From: Bipolaris cookei
Taxonomy: Eukaryota > Ascomycota > Dothideomycetes > Pleosporales > Pleosporaceae
Length of the DNA stretch: 64,000 nucleotides
Assembly: GCA_002286855.1 (NCBI GenBank)
Contig: NRSV01000002.1
Coordinates: 926,152-990,151, forward strand
Direction: 5' to 3'
The stretch's first letter is position 1, and each line of letters starts with the position of its first letter. Shown piece by piece: positions 34,529-46,546 of this stretch. Both the position numbers and the translations under genes were made by a program. The notes beneath the pieces are model-generated. The model was given only the letters and a program-made list of their open reading frames with translations, ran no database searches and had not been told where the DNA came from.

Positions 34529-37061
34529 ATGGACTCTCCCGACCACGCACATGCCTTTTCAGGCGATCTGGGAGAGCCGCAAAGGCCACGCCAACTGCCC
34601 CCCGATCTCCCCACCTCACTCAATGACAGGAGGCCCGTCCACATCATGAACGAAGAGACCGAGATATACGATGCATGGCAAGGTAGGCGCTGGTGCATCC
34701 GGCAGGAGCCATGCTGCAAAAGGCGCTACTAACACCACATAGGCCAGTCGCAATTCCTCACCACCCCTATGCCTGCCCGCCCACTCAGCTTCAACCTCTC
34801 GCTAGACGACCCGACCTTTGGCGATGAGGACATGCAGCAGCTTGAGGACAGCGATAGCCGTCTGGTACAGATGCTCGCTCACCAGGCACGCCTAAAAAAT
34901 GACAACGCAGGCGATGAAGCAAAAGTGGTCGCTGACGACAAGTTGTCACACGAGGAGAAGAGGGAAGCCCTACAAGGCCTCTTCACCTTGGCTGCCTCCA
35001 ACGGCGAACTCGAGAGAGTGAAGCGGTTACTCGACGGCAAGGCACGGGAATACATCAACATCGATGGAGTCGACGCCGAGGGCACACCGCCGCTAGTCTA
35101 TGCAAGCTGCTTTGGCCATGAGGATGTTGCTGCAACCCTACTCGATCAAGGCGCCACGGTTGACATACAGGACAGGAACCGTTGGACACCCCTCATGTGG
35201 GCCATGACAAACCGACACAAGGATATCGTCAAACTCCTACTAGAGCACGAGGCATCAACGGACGTCAAGTCTTCGGGCGGGAGGACCGCATTCGATTTTG
35301 TCGAACCCAACACGGAGCTTTCCGAGTACCTGCATGAGAGCGGATACGCCATTGGCAATGTGGGCGTTGGAGATGACTTTTACAGCTCTGGTTTCTCGCA
35401 AGATCGCTTTGAGCAGGAGATGCAGGAGAACGACATGAAGCGACGCATGATGATGGAAAGCGCGTTCAACCTCGAAGTGGATATTGGCAATCTCGGCTTG
35501 GACGAGCAGCCAGAGGTATGGACTATGGTTCCCAGTGTGAACAGACCGCTAACCGCTATAGTCTCCTGAAGAGCCAGAGGAGGAAGCCCAAGAATTTATA
35601 TGGGATAGGTGCCTCAATGATCAAATGTTTGTCTTCCAAGAAAACGAGCTCGAACGCATCCTCGACATCATCATCACCAACATGACACCACAACGCTCCC
35701 CGTCACAAAAGCCGGTACCTGCGAACATACTCTTTCTCAGTGCCCGGTATGCACACTATCATGCCAATCCTGAACTCCTCGAAACATTACTCGTATCTGC
35801 CATGAACAAGATTAATGACGTGGTTGAAAAGCACCAGTGGGATATGACAGTGCTAGCATTCTGGATGTCAAATGCCACTTTGCTTTTGCATTATCTCAAA
35901 AAAGATGGCGGACTGATGGGGGCCACCAACAACTTTCAACTGCAAATGGCCGAACTGATCAACGAAATCTTCATCTTGATCATTCGTGATGCAGAGCGGA
36001 GAATGGACAAGAATCTTGACCAAGCGATGCTGGACCATGAGCCAATGCCTGGATTTGAAGATGTGCATTTCCAGCACGAATGGAAAATATTTCGTTCAAA
36101 GCCAAAGGCTAAACCCGTAGAGCCACTCGAGAAACGCTTCCGACCGCCGTCCCCGAAGCGTCGAGCGCAGCCCTCACCGCGAAACATCACTTCCCTTCTT
36201 GCATCTACTTTATTCGTTCTTGATCTTTACGACGTCCATTCCGTCATTACAGCCCAGGTGCTGTCGCAGCTGATATACTGGATTTCTGCCGAAGTTTTCA
36301 ACCGCATAATGTCCAATCGAAAATACCTAGCTCGGACAAAGGCTATGCAAATACGCATGAACGTCTCGACGCTAGAAGACTGGGCACGATCAAACAACCG
36401 ACAGCCAGAGCACTACGAGAACGGCTCCATGACCTCCACTGGGGAGAACACCGCAGATGCTGCCAAGCGGCATCTCGAACCTTTGATTCAACTACTTCAA
36501 TGGTTACAATGTTTCTCATCGCTTGGCGAGGATTTAGAGTCGCTTGTAGGAACATTGCAACAGTTGACGCGTCTATCACCTCAACAGCTATTGCATACCG
36601 CAAAATACTACAGACCAGAAGTCGGCGAAAAAGGTCTCCCAAAAAGCGCATCAAAATACATCGTCCACCTACAAAAGGCCGCAGCCGACCGAAAAGCTGC
36701 AAAAACGAAATCACCGAATCCTGACTCTGCACCAACCACACCAGTCAGACCGACTGCTGAGAGACCAGTCGAGCCCTCACCTGCGCATTCACGAATGTCT
36801 GATGAGGAAGAGCATGACGAACTTCCCGACGAGCTTCTTCTGGATCCTTCGTATATGTTACCGTTCTCGTTACCAACATCGACAGATATGCTCATCAGCT
36901 ACGGCGCTGGCTTTGGCGGCGTCAACAAGGAAAGGGAACGGAAATATATTCCCACTGTACCTCCGGAGTTTATGGCCAAGCTAGATCTAAGTGGCGGCAT
37001 GAACAAAAACGGCAGCTCATATTATTCAGAGTCATCATGGAATGATCCAAGCTTTGGGTGA
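34529..37061 (+). CDS. Ankyrin-repeat and dilute (DIL) domain protein
   Basis: Three exons: 34529-34682, 34743-35515 and 35562-37061, giving 808 residues. The introns are 60 nt (GTAGGC...TAG, phase 1) and 46 nt (GTATGG...TAG, phase 0). Ankyrin repeats lie near residues 120-230 (TPPLVYASCFGHEDVAATLL; TPLMWAMTNRHKDIVKLLLE). The DIL region spans about 330-620, with the typical LAFWMSNATLLLHYLKKD, then VFNRIMSNRKYL and LEDWARS. Ser/Pro-rich linkers follow, and the C-terminus is GGMNKNGSSYYSESSWNDPSFG, quoted here as GGMNKNGSS to WNDPSFG. DIL domains are otherwise found in class V myosin tails and afadin, where they bind cargo or membranes; the ankyrin/DIL pairing is a recurrent fungal arrangement. 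A role in vesicle or organelle tethering is inferred. Confidence 0.92.
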
Positions 37062-37908
37062 AGATAGAGAAAGTTGATAGAGTTGCAAATCCTTGCTGAT
37101 TACGGTACGGGCTAGTTGCTTCCATTCTGCCTGGTTTGGTTGGAGACCGAATTCCTTCAAGCCACGTCGTGCTTGGTACCCACTGCCACGATTGTCGTAT
37201 CCGTGGCAAGAGTCGGTCGCCAGTAGAGAAATATCAACCGCGACTAGCTTGGCTATGAGCGGAACATCCGTATTGCAACGAATATCTACTCGGTTGAAAG
37301 CCACTCCCCCTTGTTATTGCATACTCACAGACGCTCGTAAAGGCAACCTGGTGGTGGCTGGCTGGGTTGAAGGCATGAGATGTAAGATGAACCGGGCTGA
37401 TTGGATATCATTATAGCATCAAGAGACCGATAGATTCTTCTTAAACATGGCTAGTGCTGTTGACAGCAAATGCGAAGATGTCGATACTTCACTAGCATGA
37501 TCTGGTTTAACGGACTGATGGCCTTTGTGCGCTTGAAACCCATCAGACTACAGTACTCCGGGTTAGATGCTTCTGTGCTAGTTTCCTCATTTATGATTAT
37601 CTAAAAATTTAAAGAAAGTATAGCGGCGATTGGTCTGGTACCAAAATATTACTCGATTGAAAATAGTGATGCCGGCTATCTGCTTGACTCCGCCATCGGC
37701 CCTTGAATATCCATGGTCGGCGGCCTCCGATGGGTAGCAAGCGTTGTTCGACAGGGTCTAAGCTACCCCACCACCCCGCCATAGTCCCGTGTTGGTCTCA
37801 TACATCTTTCCAACAGCGGTCAATTCCTCGTTCTTTTTGTCAATTCATCCAGGTTCTAGCTGTAAATCTTCTTCAAATACGTTCTGATAAACTGTCAAAG
37901 TCTACACC
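37062..37908. other. Intergenic upstream of allantoicase
   Basis: No gene is seen; the frames present are short. It contains three WGATAR sites, listed separately. Confidence 0.5.
37597..37890 (+). promoter_or_regulatory. Three WGATAR (GATA-factor) sites upstream of allantoicase
   Basis: The sites are TTATCT at 37597-37602, CTATCT at 37676-37681 (both WGATAR on the minus strand) and TGATAA at 37885-37890. Fungal nitrogen-catabolite regulators AreA/Nit2 bind this motif, and allantoin-pathway genes are classic targets. The motif is short, so single matches are expected by chance; the link rests on the gene's function. Confidence 0.35.
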
Positions 37909-38993
37909 ATGGCTCGTTCAATCCCAATCGAGGAAATTGATTCAACGTTCAAGTCAAAGTACACAGGTATGATACATCTGGAATGTATGCTCTTCTTGTA
38001 TTTTTTTGACACTGTTTAGACCTCATCTCTGCACCTCTTGGCTCAAAGGTGCTATCCTTTAGCGATGAATACTTTGCTGCTGCGGAAAATCTGATAACGC
38101 CAACTCCACCAATCCGTAAACCGGGCGTCTTCGTCCATACCGGAGCCTGGTACGATGGTTGGGAGACGCGCCGCCACAACACAGAGCCTGCAGACTGGGT
38201 CGTCTTGAGACTGGGTACTGTCAGCGGAAAAGTAGCGGGTATCGAGATTGACACGGCCTTTTTCAACGGTAACCACGCTCCAGAAATTGCGGTCGAAGGC
38301 ACTTTTATCAATGATGAGAAGGATGAAGAGGAAGTTAAGAAGCCAAGCTATACAGGCTGGGAGACCATATTGTCAAAGCAGGAATGCGGACCTAGTCAAC
38401 GGCATGGATGGCTGCTTCCCAACATTACTGAAAAGGCATACACTCATATTCGGTTGCTTATGTACCCAGATGGAGGCATTGCGCGTTTCCGTCTGTACGG
38501 TGTTGCTGTTCCCGTTTTCCCTCAGTCTGCAGACGCTATCTTTGAACTTTCTGCAACAACCATGGGCGGCGTTGCAACATCTTGCTCTGACCAGCATTTC
38601 GGTACAAAAGATAATCTGCTCCTTCCTGGCCGTGGAAAGGACATGGGCGATGGCTGGGAAACGAAGCGCACACGTGGTGAGCATGTTGATTGGACGATTG
38701 TAAGACTTGGAGCGAAGGGCGAGATTGATCATATTGTTATCGACACCGCGCATTTCAGGGGCAACTTCCCACAAAAGGTGCAGGTGTTTGCAGGCGCCTT
38801 TGACAAAGATCCTGGTCACGATGACGCAGGGTGGACGGAAGTACTAACTCCGCAGAAATCGGGTCCAGATACAGAACATGTGTACAAGGCTGAATTGAAG
38901 GAAGTATCAGGCAAGGGTTACACACATGCTAAGCTGGTGATTATTCCTGACGGCGGAGTAAAGAGATTTAGGGTATTTGGAAAGCGGGTTTAG
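37909..38993 (+). CDS. DAL2: Allantoicase
   Basis: Two exons: 37909-37966 and 38020-38993 (53-nt phase-1 intron, GTATGA...TAG), giving 343 residues, the same length as yeast Dal2. Allantoicase hydrolyses allantoate to ureidoglycolate and urea in purine degradation. The protein shows the family's internal duplication. Each half has a DGWET(R/K)R motif, a D(W)xxxRLG strand and an IDTAxFxGN motif: DGWETRRHN and IDTAFFNGN in the first half, DGWETKRTR and IDTAHFRGN in the second. Each half ends with a YTHxxLxxxPDGGxxRFR strand. The ATG context is CACCATGGC. Expression is probably nitrogen-regulated, given the upstream GATA sites and the pathway. Confidence 0.97.
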
Positions 38994-39307
38994 GGGTTTG
39001 ATGTTATAAGACCATAAATACAAATTACTGTTGTAGAGATTGCATGGACACCATTTACATTAACAAAAGAAATGGGAGACATGTGTGAAAATATGTGCAT
39101 GGCCACAACATGACATATAGCCGGAAGAACAAGTCCGAAAATATTCTACTTTCCCCTTAGCGTCTCGGAAGGGCGTGCTTATGTACATGCGTACGTGGGG
39201 TAGGGGAACCCCATCTACACCTCGGCCCAGAGTATGGCATCATTGACATTCTTACATCTGCCTCAATTGACTGTTTGCCAGAACAATTGAAGAGAATACT
39301 ATCGAAA
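38994..39307. other. Short intergenic region
   Basis: 3' region of allantoicase and promoter of the MOSC gene. Nothing else is seen. Confidence 0.5.
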
Positions 39308-40754
39308 ATGTCACAACCAACATGGCTCCTAGCTGCACTTTACGTCACACCAGTTATACTAGTATGCTATTATTTTCTCGGCCGGTCTAGTCCGTCACGA
39401 GCCGCAGTAGGAGCAATACCAGAGATGGAGATATCAGACGTACGTAGACTCCGAATTGTCTGAAGATTCACGTTTTTCGCCTTGAAGTTGAGCGTAAAAA
39501 AATATTTTCATTGCTAACAACCAATCCCGACAGATCTATGTGTATCCGATTAAATCGCTACGAGCAATCAAACTGGCTTCTGCAATTGCAACACCACATG
39601 GCTTTGCACACGATCGTAAATCCGCCTTTCTTTCATTCTACGTCACCCTACCCAAGACTTGAGAATCGTTATCTAGTATCAGTGTTTCAATTCCATTCAC
39701 ATTCCATAAATATCATTGCAAGAAAACCAAATAACCAAAAACCCAGGTACCTTCATGCTCCTCGAAAAAACACCCACAGGCTACAAAAACATGGCCGTAG
39801 CATCCTACCCCCAAATGACGCAATTCCTCCAAGAAATCTCCCCATCACCTTCATCAAACGACAATACGCACAGTAGCAGCAGCAGCACCGAGTCCACCCT
39901 CACAATCCACTACCTAGCCCACGGTGACACACCCAAACAATCCAGCCTCACCATCCCCTTAACCCCCTCACTCACCACCCTCTCCACCCTCGAAATCTCC
40001 CTCCACGGCAGCCCCACAACCGCCTACCGCATGCCCGAGCCTTACAACACCTGGTTCACCAGCTGCTTCGGCTTCCCCGTCCAACTCGTCTATCTCGGCT
40101 CGAACCGCCGCTCCCCCTGCTTTAGCAACCTCTCCTCTCCCCCCTCTTCCCCTTTGCTTCCCGGTAACCCGGCTCCACAAATCTCCCAAACCCTCACCTT
40201 CACAGACTGCGCACCCTACCTCATCACGTCCGCCCCCTCCCTCTCTTCCGTCTCCTCACGCATCGCTTCAGAAATGGATATCACAAAGTTTCGACCAAAC
40301 ATTCTTCTTTCCGGTGCGAGAGATGCGTGGGATGAGGATTTCTGGGCAAGCATTCGGGTTTTCGGTAAGGAGGGAGAGACGGAGGTGGCGTTGTTGCATA
40401 ATTGTGTGAGGTGCAAGAGTATTAATGTTGATTATGCGACGGGCAAACCGGGAACGGGGTTGAAGGGCGAGGTGTTGAAGCGGTTGCAGGGGGATCGGAG
40501 GGTGGACCGCGGGGCGAGGTGGAGTCCGGTGTTTGGACGGTATGGGTTTTGGGTTGGTGGTGGTGGTGGTGGGAAAGGGAAGGAAGAGAAGGAAGAGGTG
40601 GTGTGGAGGGTTGGGGATAAGGTTAGGGTTACCGGGGTGAATAGGGAGAGGACTGTTTGGAGTGAGTCCTCCTCAATATTTTTCAGTCTTCGAAATGTGT
40701 GGTTTGGGCGTTTACTGACTTTTCTTGGCAATAGGCTGGCCGAATCTTGGGTAG
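39308..40754 (+). CDS. Membrane-anchored MOSC-domain protein (mARC-like)
   Basis: Four exons: 39308-39439, 39534-39615, 39747-40661 and 40735-40754, giving 382 residues. Introns are 94, 131 and 73 nt in phases 0, 1 and 1. An N-terminal membrane segment (LLAALYVTPVILVCYYFL) is followed by a MOSC N-terminal barrel (VYPIKSLRAIKL, then HDRTFMLLEK across intron 2). The MOSC domain has FRPNILLSG and the presumed molybdenum-ligand Cys in NCVRCKSINVD. mARC enzymes reduce N-hydroxylated compounds with electrons from cytochrome b5, and a small cytochrome b5 lies at 18963; a partnership is only a suggestion. The last exon encodes just WPNLG plus part of a Ser. A GGT repeat near 40556-40572 encodes a run of Gly that may vary in length. 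The insert between the two domains is Ser/Pro-rich and longer than in mammalian mARC. Confidence 0.88.
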
Positions 40755-41198
40755 TGAGTGCAAGTAGGGCGACGCCAGAACCGGGCATCCTCCAGATTTG
40801 GTTTAGACTGACAACTGAGATCAAAGACACAAGTATTGAAATAGCGTTAAATGTTATATTTCCTCGGCTAATTTACTATAGAAACTCTTCAATATGATAA
40901 TAACTCGGAATTTGTGATAATTTAAACAAGGTTCCAACCTGACCTGAATCAACGCCGTGCTCTTGCGGACAAACCCTTCTAATAAAAACTAAATGCTCCG
41001 ACCCAGAAAGACAGCCCAGGCGTGGTCAGCCCGCATCCATTAATGGTGCGCACAGGGAAAGTTTATGGCTGCCTACTTCCTTTCTATATGACGCCTTTTT
41101 GAATAAACGCCGTGGCGATGTTGAATTGATTGAAGTTTGCATGCACTTTTGACACGAAAGTCGTGCTTTTGATAAATGATGCATAAGATGAGAAAATT
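40755..41198. other. Convergent intergenic region
   Basis: The 3' ends of the MOSC gene (+) and the reductase gene (-) meet here. No gene is seen. Confidence 0.5.
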
Positions 41199-43212
41199 TT
41201 ACCAGGTTTCCTACGTGCAAGTTAGTGTGTATTATACCTGATTTATGTGTAGCCGAACTTACAGCAATATACTGGCCGTCTTCCTTCTTCTTGGCCCAGA
41301 ACTCCTTTGCTTGTGCCTCACTCAAGCGGCCCTTCTGCATTGCGACGTCGATCAGCGATGCTTCAACGCCTTCGCCCATGCCCTTGCTAGAGCCACAGAC
41401 GAAGATGCGTCCGTCGAGCGCATTGATAACGAACCACACAACGTCAGCTTGCACCTTGACCTCGTCCTGGACATATTTGACTTCGTTGGAGCCCCCGGAT
41501 TTGACCTTTCGGCTCTGCACCACTTTCTTAATTTCGCGTTCATGGTCACCCAGTTCGCCAGAGTACAACTCATCCAACATGGAGTCTCGCACACCTTGGA
41601 TGAGCCAAATTTTGTTGGCGCAATTGGCATTCTTGAGCCTGTTCAAAATGAAACCTCGGAAAGGGGCCATGCCAACACCAGCACCAATAAGGACCATGGG
41701 TCCTTCTCCACCAAATTGCTTGGAAAGAGGATTTGCCATGAGACCACGGAACATGGGGACGCGGAGATCGAGGATACTACGAGGGTCGACACCTTCATTT
41801 TCAGTTGTAATAAAGGCATGAGCCAAGCGTTCCATGAAGCCACTACCAACACCAGTGCGGACAGCGCCGTCAGCATGCCAATCGGGTGTTTCGTGAACAG
41901 TGACGGCCATTTCGATTAGGCGCCGAGTTCCTGGAAGGCCGGGGCGAGCCGACGAAATGTGGGGGTCGTTTGAGAGCGAGTAAAATCGTGGCATCAACTG
42001 GGTAAGGACGGAGAGAAGGTGTGGTAGCGGTAGCTTTGACGAAGGGAATGCACTGAGAAGTTGCGCGACAGTAAAGTGAGAACTGGTGCGCAGATCGCAG
42101 AAAGCAGCCTGTCCTTGGGCTGAGCAGAGGTAGGTCAAGATCTTCTTCTCGTTTGGTGCCTCGGCGTACTCGGCCATGACGCGAAGGAGGTTCTTGGTTG
42201 GGGGATTTGACTGGATATCCGTACACCAGGTCAGGAGCTCGCGGCGAGTTGTGACGAGTTCACGTGGCTGGTCTTCTCCCCAGATGGTTGGCCACCTTCC
42301 TGAAAAAGTCTTGAGTGTGACTGGCTTCTCGCGAACAAACTTGGGGATGCAAAGAAGGTCGAATATCTCGTCCACCATTTCCTGCGAGTTGGGCGGGCAA
42401 ATGCCGACAGCACCGCCAACCTTGAAGTCGACTCCTCCCTCGTCTGGGTAATCGGTCACGTCGATGTCAAAGTGGATTGTGCGCTTCTCAGCACCCGGCT
42501 TGGTCAACTCGCGTGCGTGGTATAGGGGGGCCGAGTAGACTTCGTACGGCGGGTGTGGCTGGACGTATTTGGGTGGCATCTTGTGTACCTCGGAGGCGTA
42601 CTTGGTATCCTTGGAAGGTAGAGGTTCAAAGGCCATATTGACGGGCGGAAGCGGCATTGTGTCTGTGAGTTGACTGTCGAGGGCGAGGGGACCCAATTTG
42701 AGATTGAGGGAGCGGAAGGCATGGTTGTCTGGAATGACGACGGGGACGAAGTTGGGTGACGAGGAATCAGGAGCCAGTGTCTTGAGGAGACAGCATCCTC
42801 CGCCACAGCACTGGCTGATGAGTTTTGTGGCTGTCTCTCCCTCGCCCAGTATCCGTCTGATGTCATTTGGGTTGTCCGAAATTAGTGTCGTGGAGGCCCG
42901 CCGAGGCCGCGACTGCTCCGCCAGGTTGACTGAAGCGGCGGGCAGCTCTTGCAGCTTGTCAACGACCTCTTCAACGGCCTGGTCGGGCTCGGTGATTGGC
43001 GTCATGGGAGCCTCTGAATCGTCGCTGCTGTTTGTCCATGCTGTGGCGTCGCCTGAGGACTTTAGCGAAATATGTTCGGGCTCCGACTGCGACTGCTCCA
43101 GCCGCAGTGACAATTGGGGAATGTCCCTGGGCTCTGAGGGGATAGGATCTTCAGGGTGTGAGGTAGATGTGTGTGGTATGGGGCTTGTCATGGTGGATGT
43201 CGAGGAAGCCAT
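41199..43212 (-). CDS. FAD/NADPH-binding reductase of the cytochrome P450 reductase fold, no flavodoxin domain
   Basis: Two exons: 43212-41263 and 41210-41199, giving 653 residues. The second exon encodes only ETW and the stop; its GTAAGT...TAG intron is 52 nt with a CTAAC branch site. The C-terminal Trp is a conserved feature of diflavin reductases, where it stacks on FAD, and supports this splice. The FAD domain shows PRFYSLSND, and a Gly/Ser-rich stretch (GVGSGFMERL) follows. The NADPH domain has PMVLIGAGVGMAPFRGF, WLIQGVRD and VCGSSKGMG. The first 190 residues are low-complexity and lack an FMN-binding flavodoxin domain. They contain CCGGGCC at residues 135-141, a possible metal or disulfide site. 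The electron acceptor is unknown. A GTGAGT...GCAG pair upstream (about 43320-43520) suggests a 5'-leader intron. Confidence 0.9.
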
Positions 43213-44891
43213 GTGTCGGCGTGGTGGAGAAGAAAGACGAAGGAGCGGCGTGGGAGTCGGGGAGCTGACAACGGGGACTGCTAGCGCGAACCATTGTTAT
43301 TAGCAACATGTTACTCACGCCTGCGATATCATGTGCAATTTGAGCAGCAGCAGCTACAGTCAGTCAGTGAGGACACGCATCCTCGGCTGGCTTGCTAAGC
43401 TGCGGGACACGGACGTGAGGACAATGTGGGGGAGCGAAGGGTTATCTGATGCTTTTTCCATGCACCGCGGAATTGTGCTTATCAGATGGTGGCATCACAC
43501 ACACTCTCAACACTCACCTTGACTAAATGCTGACAAACGAGTCCGCGCAAGCGATGGCCGCGCACTAGATCCCAGGACGGACAATACGATAGGAGACGAG
43601 TGAGTGGAACGTAGTGTAAGGTAAAGTCTGGCTGTGGGTGAAGGTATGCGCATGAGGGAGAAGAATGGTGGTGACGAGCCCATCTGCCCTCCGCGCCCGG
43701 CCGCTTTTTCCTGCCTGCTACTGCCGATCAACGACGCCTCCAAGGGCTGAGATGACCAGACCAGGACTTGCACTGGTGCCGAATGACGCTTGTGCGGGCG
43801 CCCATCCGATCTCATCGCCGAAGCCGGTCTCGTCTTGTCGTTCCCGGCCTGGCCCTACTTTTTCCGATACAAGAGGTACATGGTAGAAAGTAATCACTGA
43901 TCGGCTAATTTTCTCCTCTTCACCATCTCCTGACCATGGTGGTCCAGCTGCCGTCCATGGCGCCACCAGCAACTGACCGCTACCCCTATTGATGTCTGGC
44001 AACTCCGAGTGCAATTCTCCTCGGTGTATAATCGCGCAAATCTCCAAATGCAAACTACCACTGTCAGAAGCCGGTTCCGATGGCTTGGCGGCCATTCCAT
44101 CTGATAACCACGGCCTCAGACCCGAGCCCCACCAGCTGCCCTCACAAAACCCTGCCACCATGCTGACGCCTGCACTCTGAGGCCTGCAACTCCATCAGCC
44201 CTCTCCCCCACATGTACCGCATCCACCCCATTGCGGAATGATTGTGTCTTGCCGTTGGAATTGTTATGTCGTCGAGCCGCCACCCACGTCCATCCTTAGC
44301 TTTACCTCATCAGGCCATGATATTACCCAGGCACCCCAACCCGCCAGACTTGACGAGCGTAGCCTTCTCCACCTAGTGAGACTGACGTTGCAACGAGCTG
44401 ACTATAACGTTGTGGTCGTATCAGCCTACAGGCATAGGGTCTAACCTCGCTATGCGTTGTGTTCCGCCAGGTCGAAAGAGCGTTGAAAGAACGGTTTTGT
44501 TAGTGGGCCCAGACCAACCTTTCCGTTCGCCACCGGAATGCTGAGCGACATCTTCATGACGCTACAGGATTTCCCTTCCACTGGATGATGCAAACACACG
44601 CATGTCTTTCGCCAATTGCTCATCTTTTCTCATCAGGCAAAATGCGTGTCTTGCAACAACCAATCATGGTAGCATCAGAATTTCAACCCACTTTAGCTGT
44701 TCAGAATGACATGCAGCAACTCGGGTGCAACGAAACATCAGGTAATCTCTTACAACCTTATTCTTCAAGATGTAAGTCTACCTTGCCTATCACATTTCCC
44801 TCTTCATTTCGCCATGGCAAACATTCAATCTTGAGTAACACGCATCGCTCATTAACGAAATTCATTCAATTCATCCAACTCAACCCCTCCT
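43213..44891. other. 1.7-kb intergenic region
   Basis: It holds the reductase promoter, probably with a leader intron, and the 3' region of the cupin gene. Frames of up to 147 codons on the minus strand have no recognisable content. Nothing else is seen. Confidence 0.5.
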
Positions 44892-45635
44892 CTAATACTT
44901 CGCACTCTCCCTAACCAACCCCTCTTTCTCATTCTCCTCCTTCCCCCTCAACGCCCACCCAGGCGCCTCATCCACGCCCTCTTCCTCTGCCCTATCCCCC
45001 TCCTCCTTGTTCTTATGCACACTACTCGGCAAATGCTCCGCAGGCGCATATACAGTAATCAGCTCCAGCGGCTGCTCCTCCATCGTCACAAACTGATGCT
45101 GCGTCCCTGCAGGCACAACAACCACATCTCCTGCTGCCACCTCTTGCTCTTTCCCCGCCACAGTCGCTAGTCCCCTTCCGGAAGTGAATAATAGGATCTG
45201 GTCGACCAGGTGCACTTCGTCGCCGATTTCGCCGTTTACGGGGACTTCCATGGCGACGATCTGGCCTGTTTGTTTGTTTGCGGTTAGCAATTCCACCCAT
45301 CTTTTATCAAGAAATATAAAAGTAAGGTATGGAGAAGATATCATACTATAAAGCCCTGTATGCAACACCGTTCTAAAATCCCCAAAACTCCGCTTCTCGC
45401 TCATTAAACCGGGGAAATACACCATTTCATGCTTTGGCGGCGCATCCTCTCTATTACCGACTTTCTTATACCCTTCCATTTTTTTCTGATCCTGCGGCAA
45501 CGATACAGCACAGCTACTTTGAAAACTGCGCGTGACGAGATAGACGCGTGTAGTAACTGGTTTGGCGAGCGACGAGCGGGATGAAAAGGACGTTGTAGTG
45601 AGGCGGAGGGGAGTCTGGAGTGAGTTTTTGAGCAT
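44892..45635 (-). CDS. Cupin-domain protein, probably mitochondrial
   Basis: Two exons: 45635-45347 and 45265-44892, giving 220 residues. The 81-nt phase-1 intron (GTATGA...CAG) has no in-frame stop. The ATG at 45635 is chosen because the frame upstream has no ATG. Residues 1-40 (MLKNSLQTPLRLTTTSF and on) are basic, Ser/Thr-rich and free of acidic residues, like a mitochondrial presequence. The cupin barrel shows EIGDEVHLVDQILLFTSG and GDVVVVPAGTQHQFV, matching the two conserved cupin motifs with metal-binding His and Glu. An acidic, low-complexity tail (EEGDRAEEEGVDEAP) follows. The reaction is not predictable. The family includes sugar-phosphate isomerases, dioxygenases and binding proteins. 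Confidence 0.85.
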   Translation of the reverse strand: MLKNSLQTPLRLTTTSFSSRSSLAKPVTTRVYLVTRSFQSSCAVSLPQDQKKMEGYKKVGNREDAPPKHEMVYFPGLMSEKRSFGDFRTVLHTGLYSMISSPYLTFIFLDKRWVELLTANKQTGQIVAMEVPVNGEIGDEVHLVDQILLFTSGRGLATVAGKEQEVAAGDVVVVPAGTQHQFVTMEEQPLELITVYAPAEHLPSSVHKNKEEGDRAEEEGVDEAPGWALRGKEENEKEGLVRESAKY

Positions 45636-46546
45636 TTGAGGGAAATGTGACAGCGAGTAGCTGACGTTAATGTTTTCTTTCAAGCGAGACAATGAGTGAG
45701 AACTATATGTGATTTAGGAAAGCGTTATACATTTTCCCCTCGCGTCACCGGACTAAGGAGCGTGTCTGACAGGCCGATACTGAGTAATTAGTATACATGA
45801 CGTCAATATTGCGATGGAGAGACATGATGCCTTTTCCTTTTTAGATACAGACTAGATGGATTGGATTCGAGACTAATTCGGGTATCATATCATGGAGCGG
45901 CCCCTTGTGAGTGGTCCTGGTACCTGATTAAGTCATGGGAGTGCAGGGCAAGGGTAGGGTGAATTCACAGGGCTAGGGGGCTAGCGGATGGGCTCCACTT
46001 GATGCGACATGCTGAGGGAGCAAACCATTGCATACGTGTATATTGACTTGAGACCTAGACCCATCATCATAATGAATGTAGCCTGGCTCGCATCCTGTTG
46101 CTTGTAGTATCGTCTCACTGTTGAGGATTTTCAGGGATATGCTGAAGTGGCATGGTTTTTCTGAAGAAGCAACCATGAGAGGAGAATAATGTTCAATTGC
46201 ACCCAACACTCGCATGTGCGAGGTTGAATAAGACAATATTGTTATAAAGGTTGTTGCCGCCAAGGCAATCGGCAGGTAATGTACAATGACAACTCCAAAT
46301 CATGCAGCAAGCGATTGCCATTACTTGTTGGGCCTCTCATACCTAACTTATATTCCTACACATCACGTCTCGAAACCCCGAGACTGGTACTGGCGTTGAG
46401 GCCCAGTATGGCTGGTAGACCCAGCTACCGCTTAGAGTCTTTTGAGACATATTCACAGGAGATTCCCTGCTTGCTTCACGAAAACGCCAAAGGCTCCCCA
46501 TCCCTGCGTCATGATTCCAGTATAACCCTGGAGCATGACAATCCGT
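45636..46546. other. Intergenic region
   Basis: The promoter of the cupin gene and the 3' region of the ABC transporter gene. No gene is seen. Confidence 0.5.

Noticed and set aside
43718..44161. 147-codon frame (-)
   Set aside because: Trp/Gly-rich translation without domain or splice context; probably chance.
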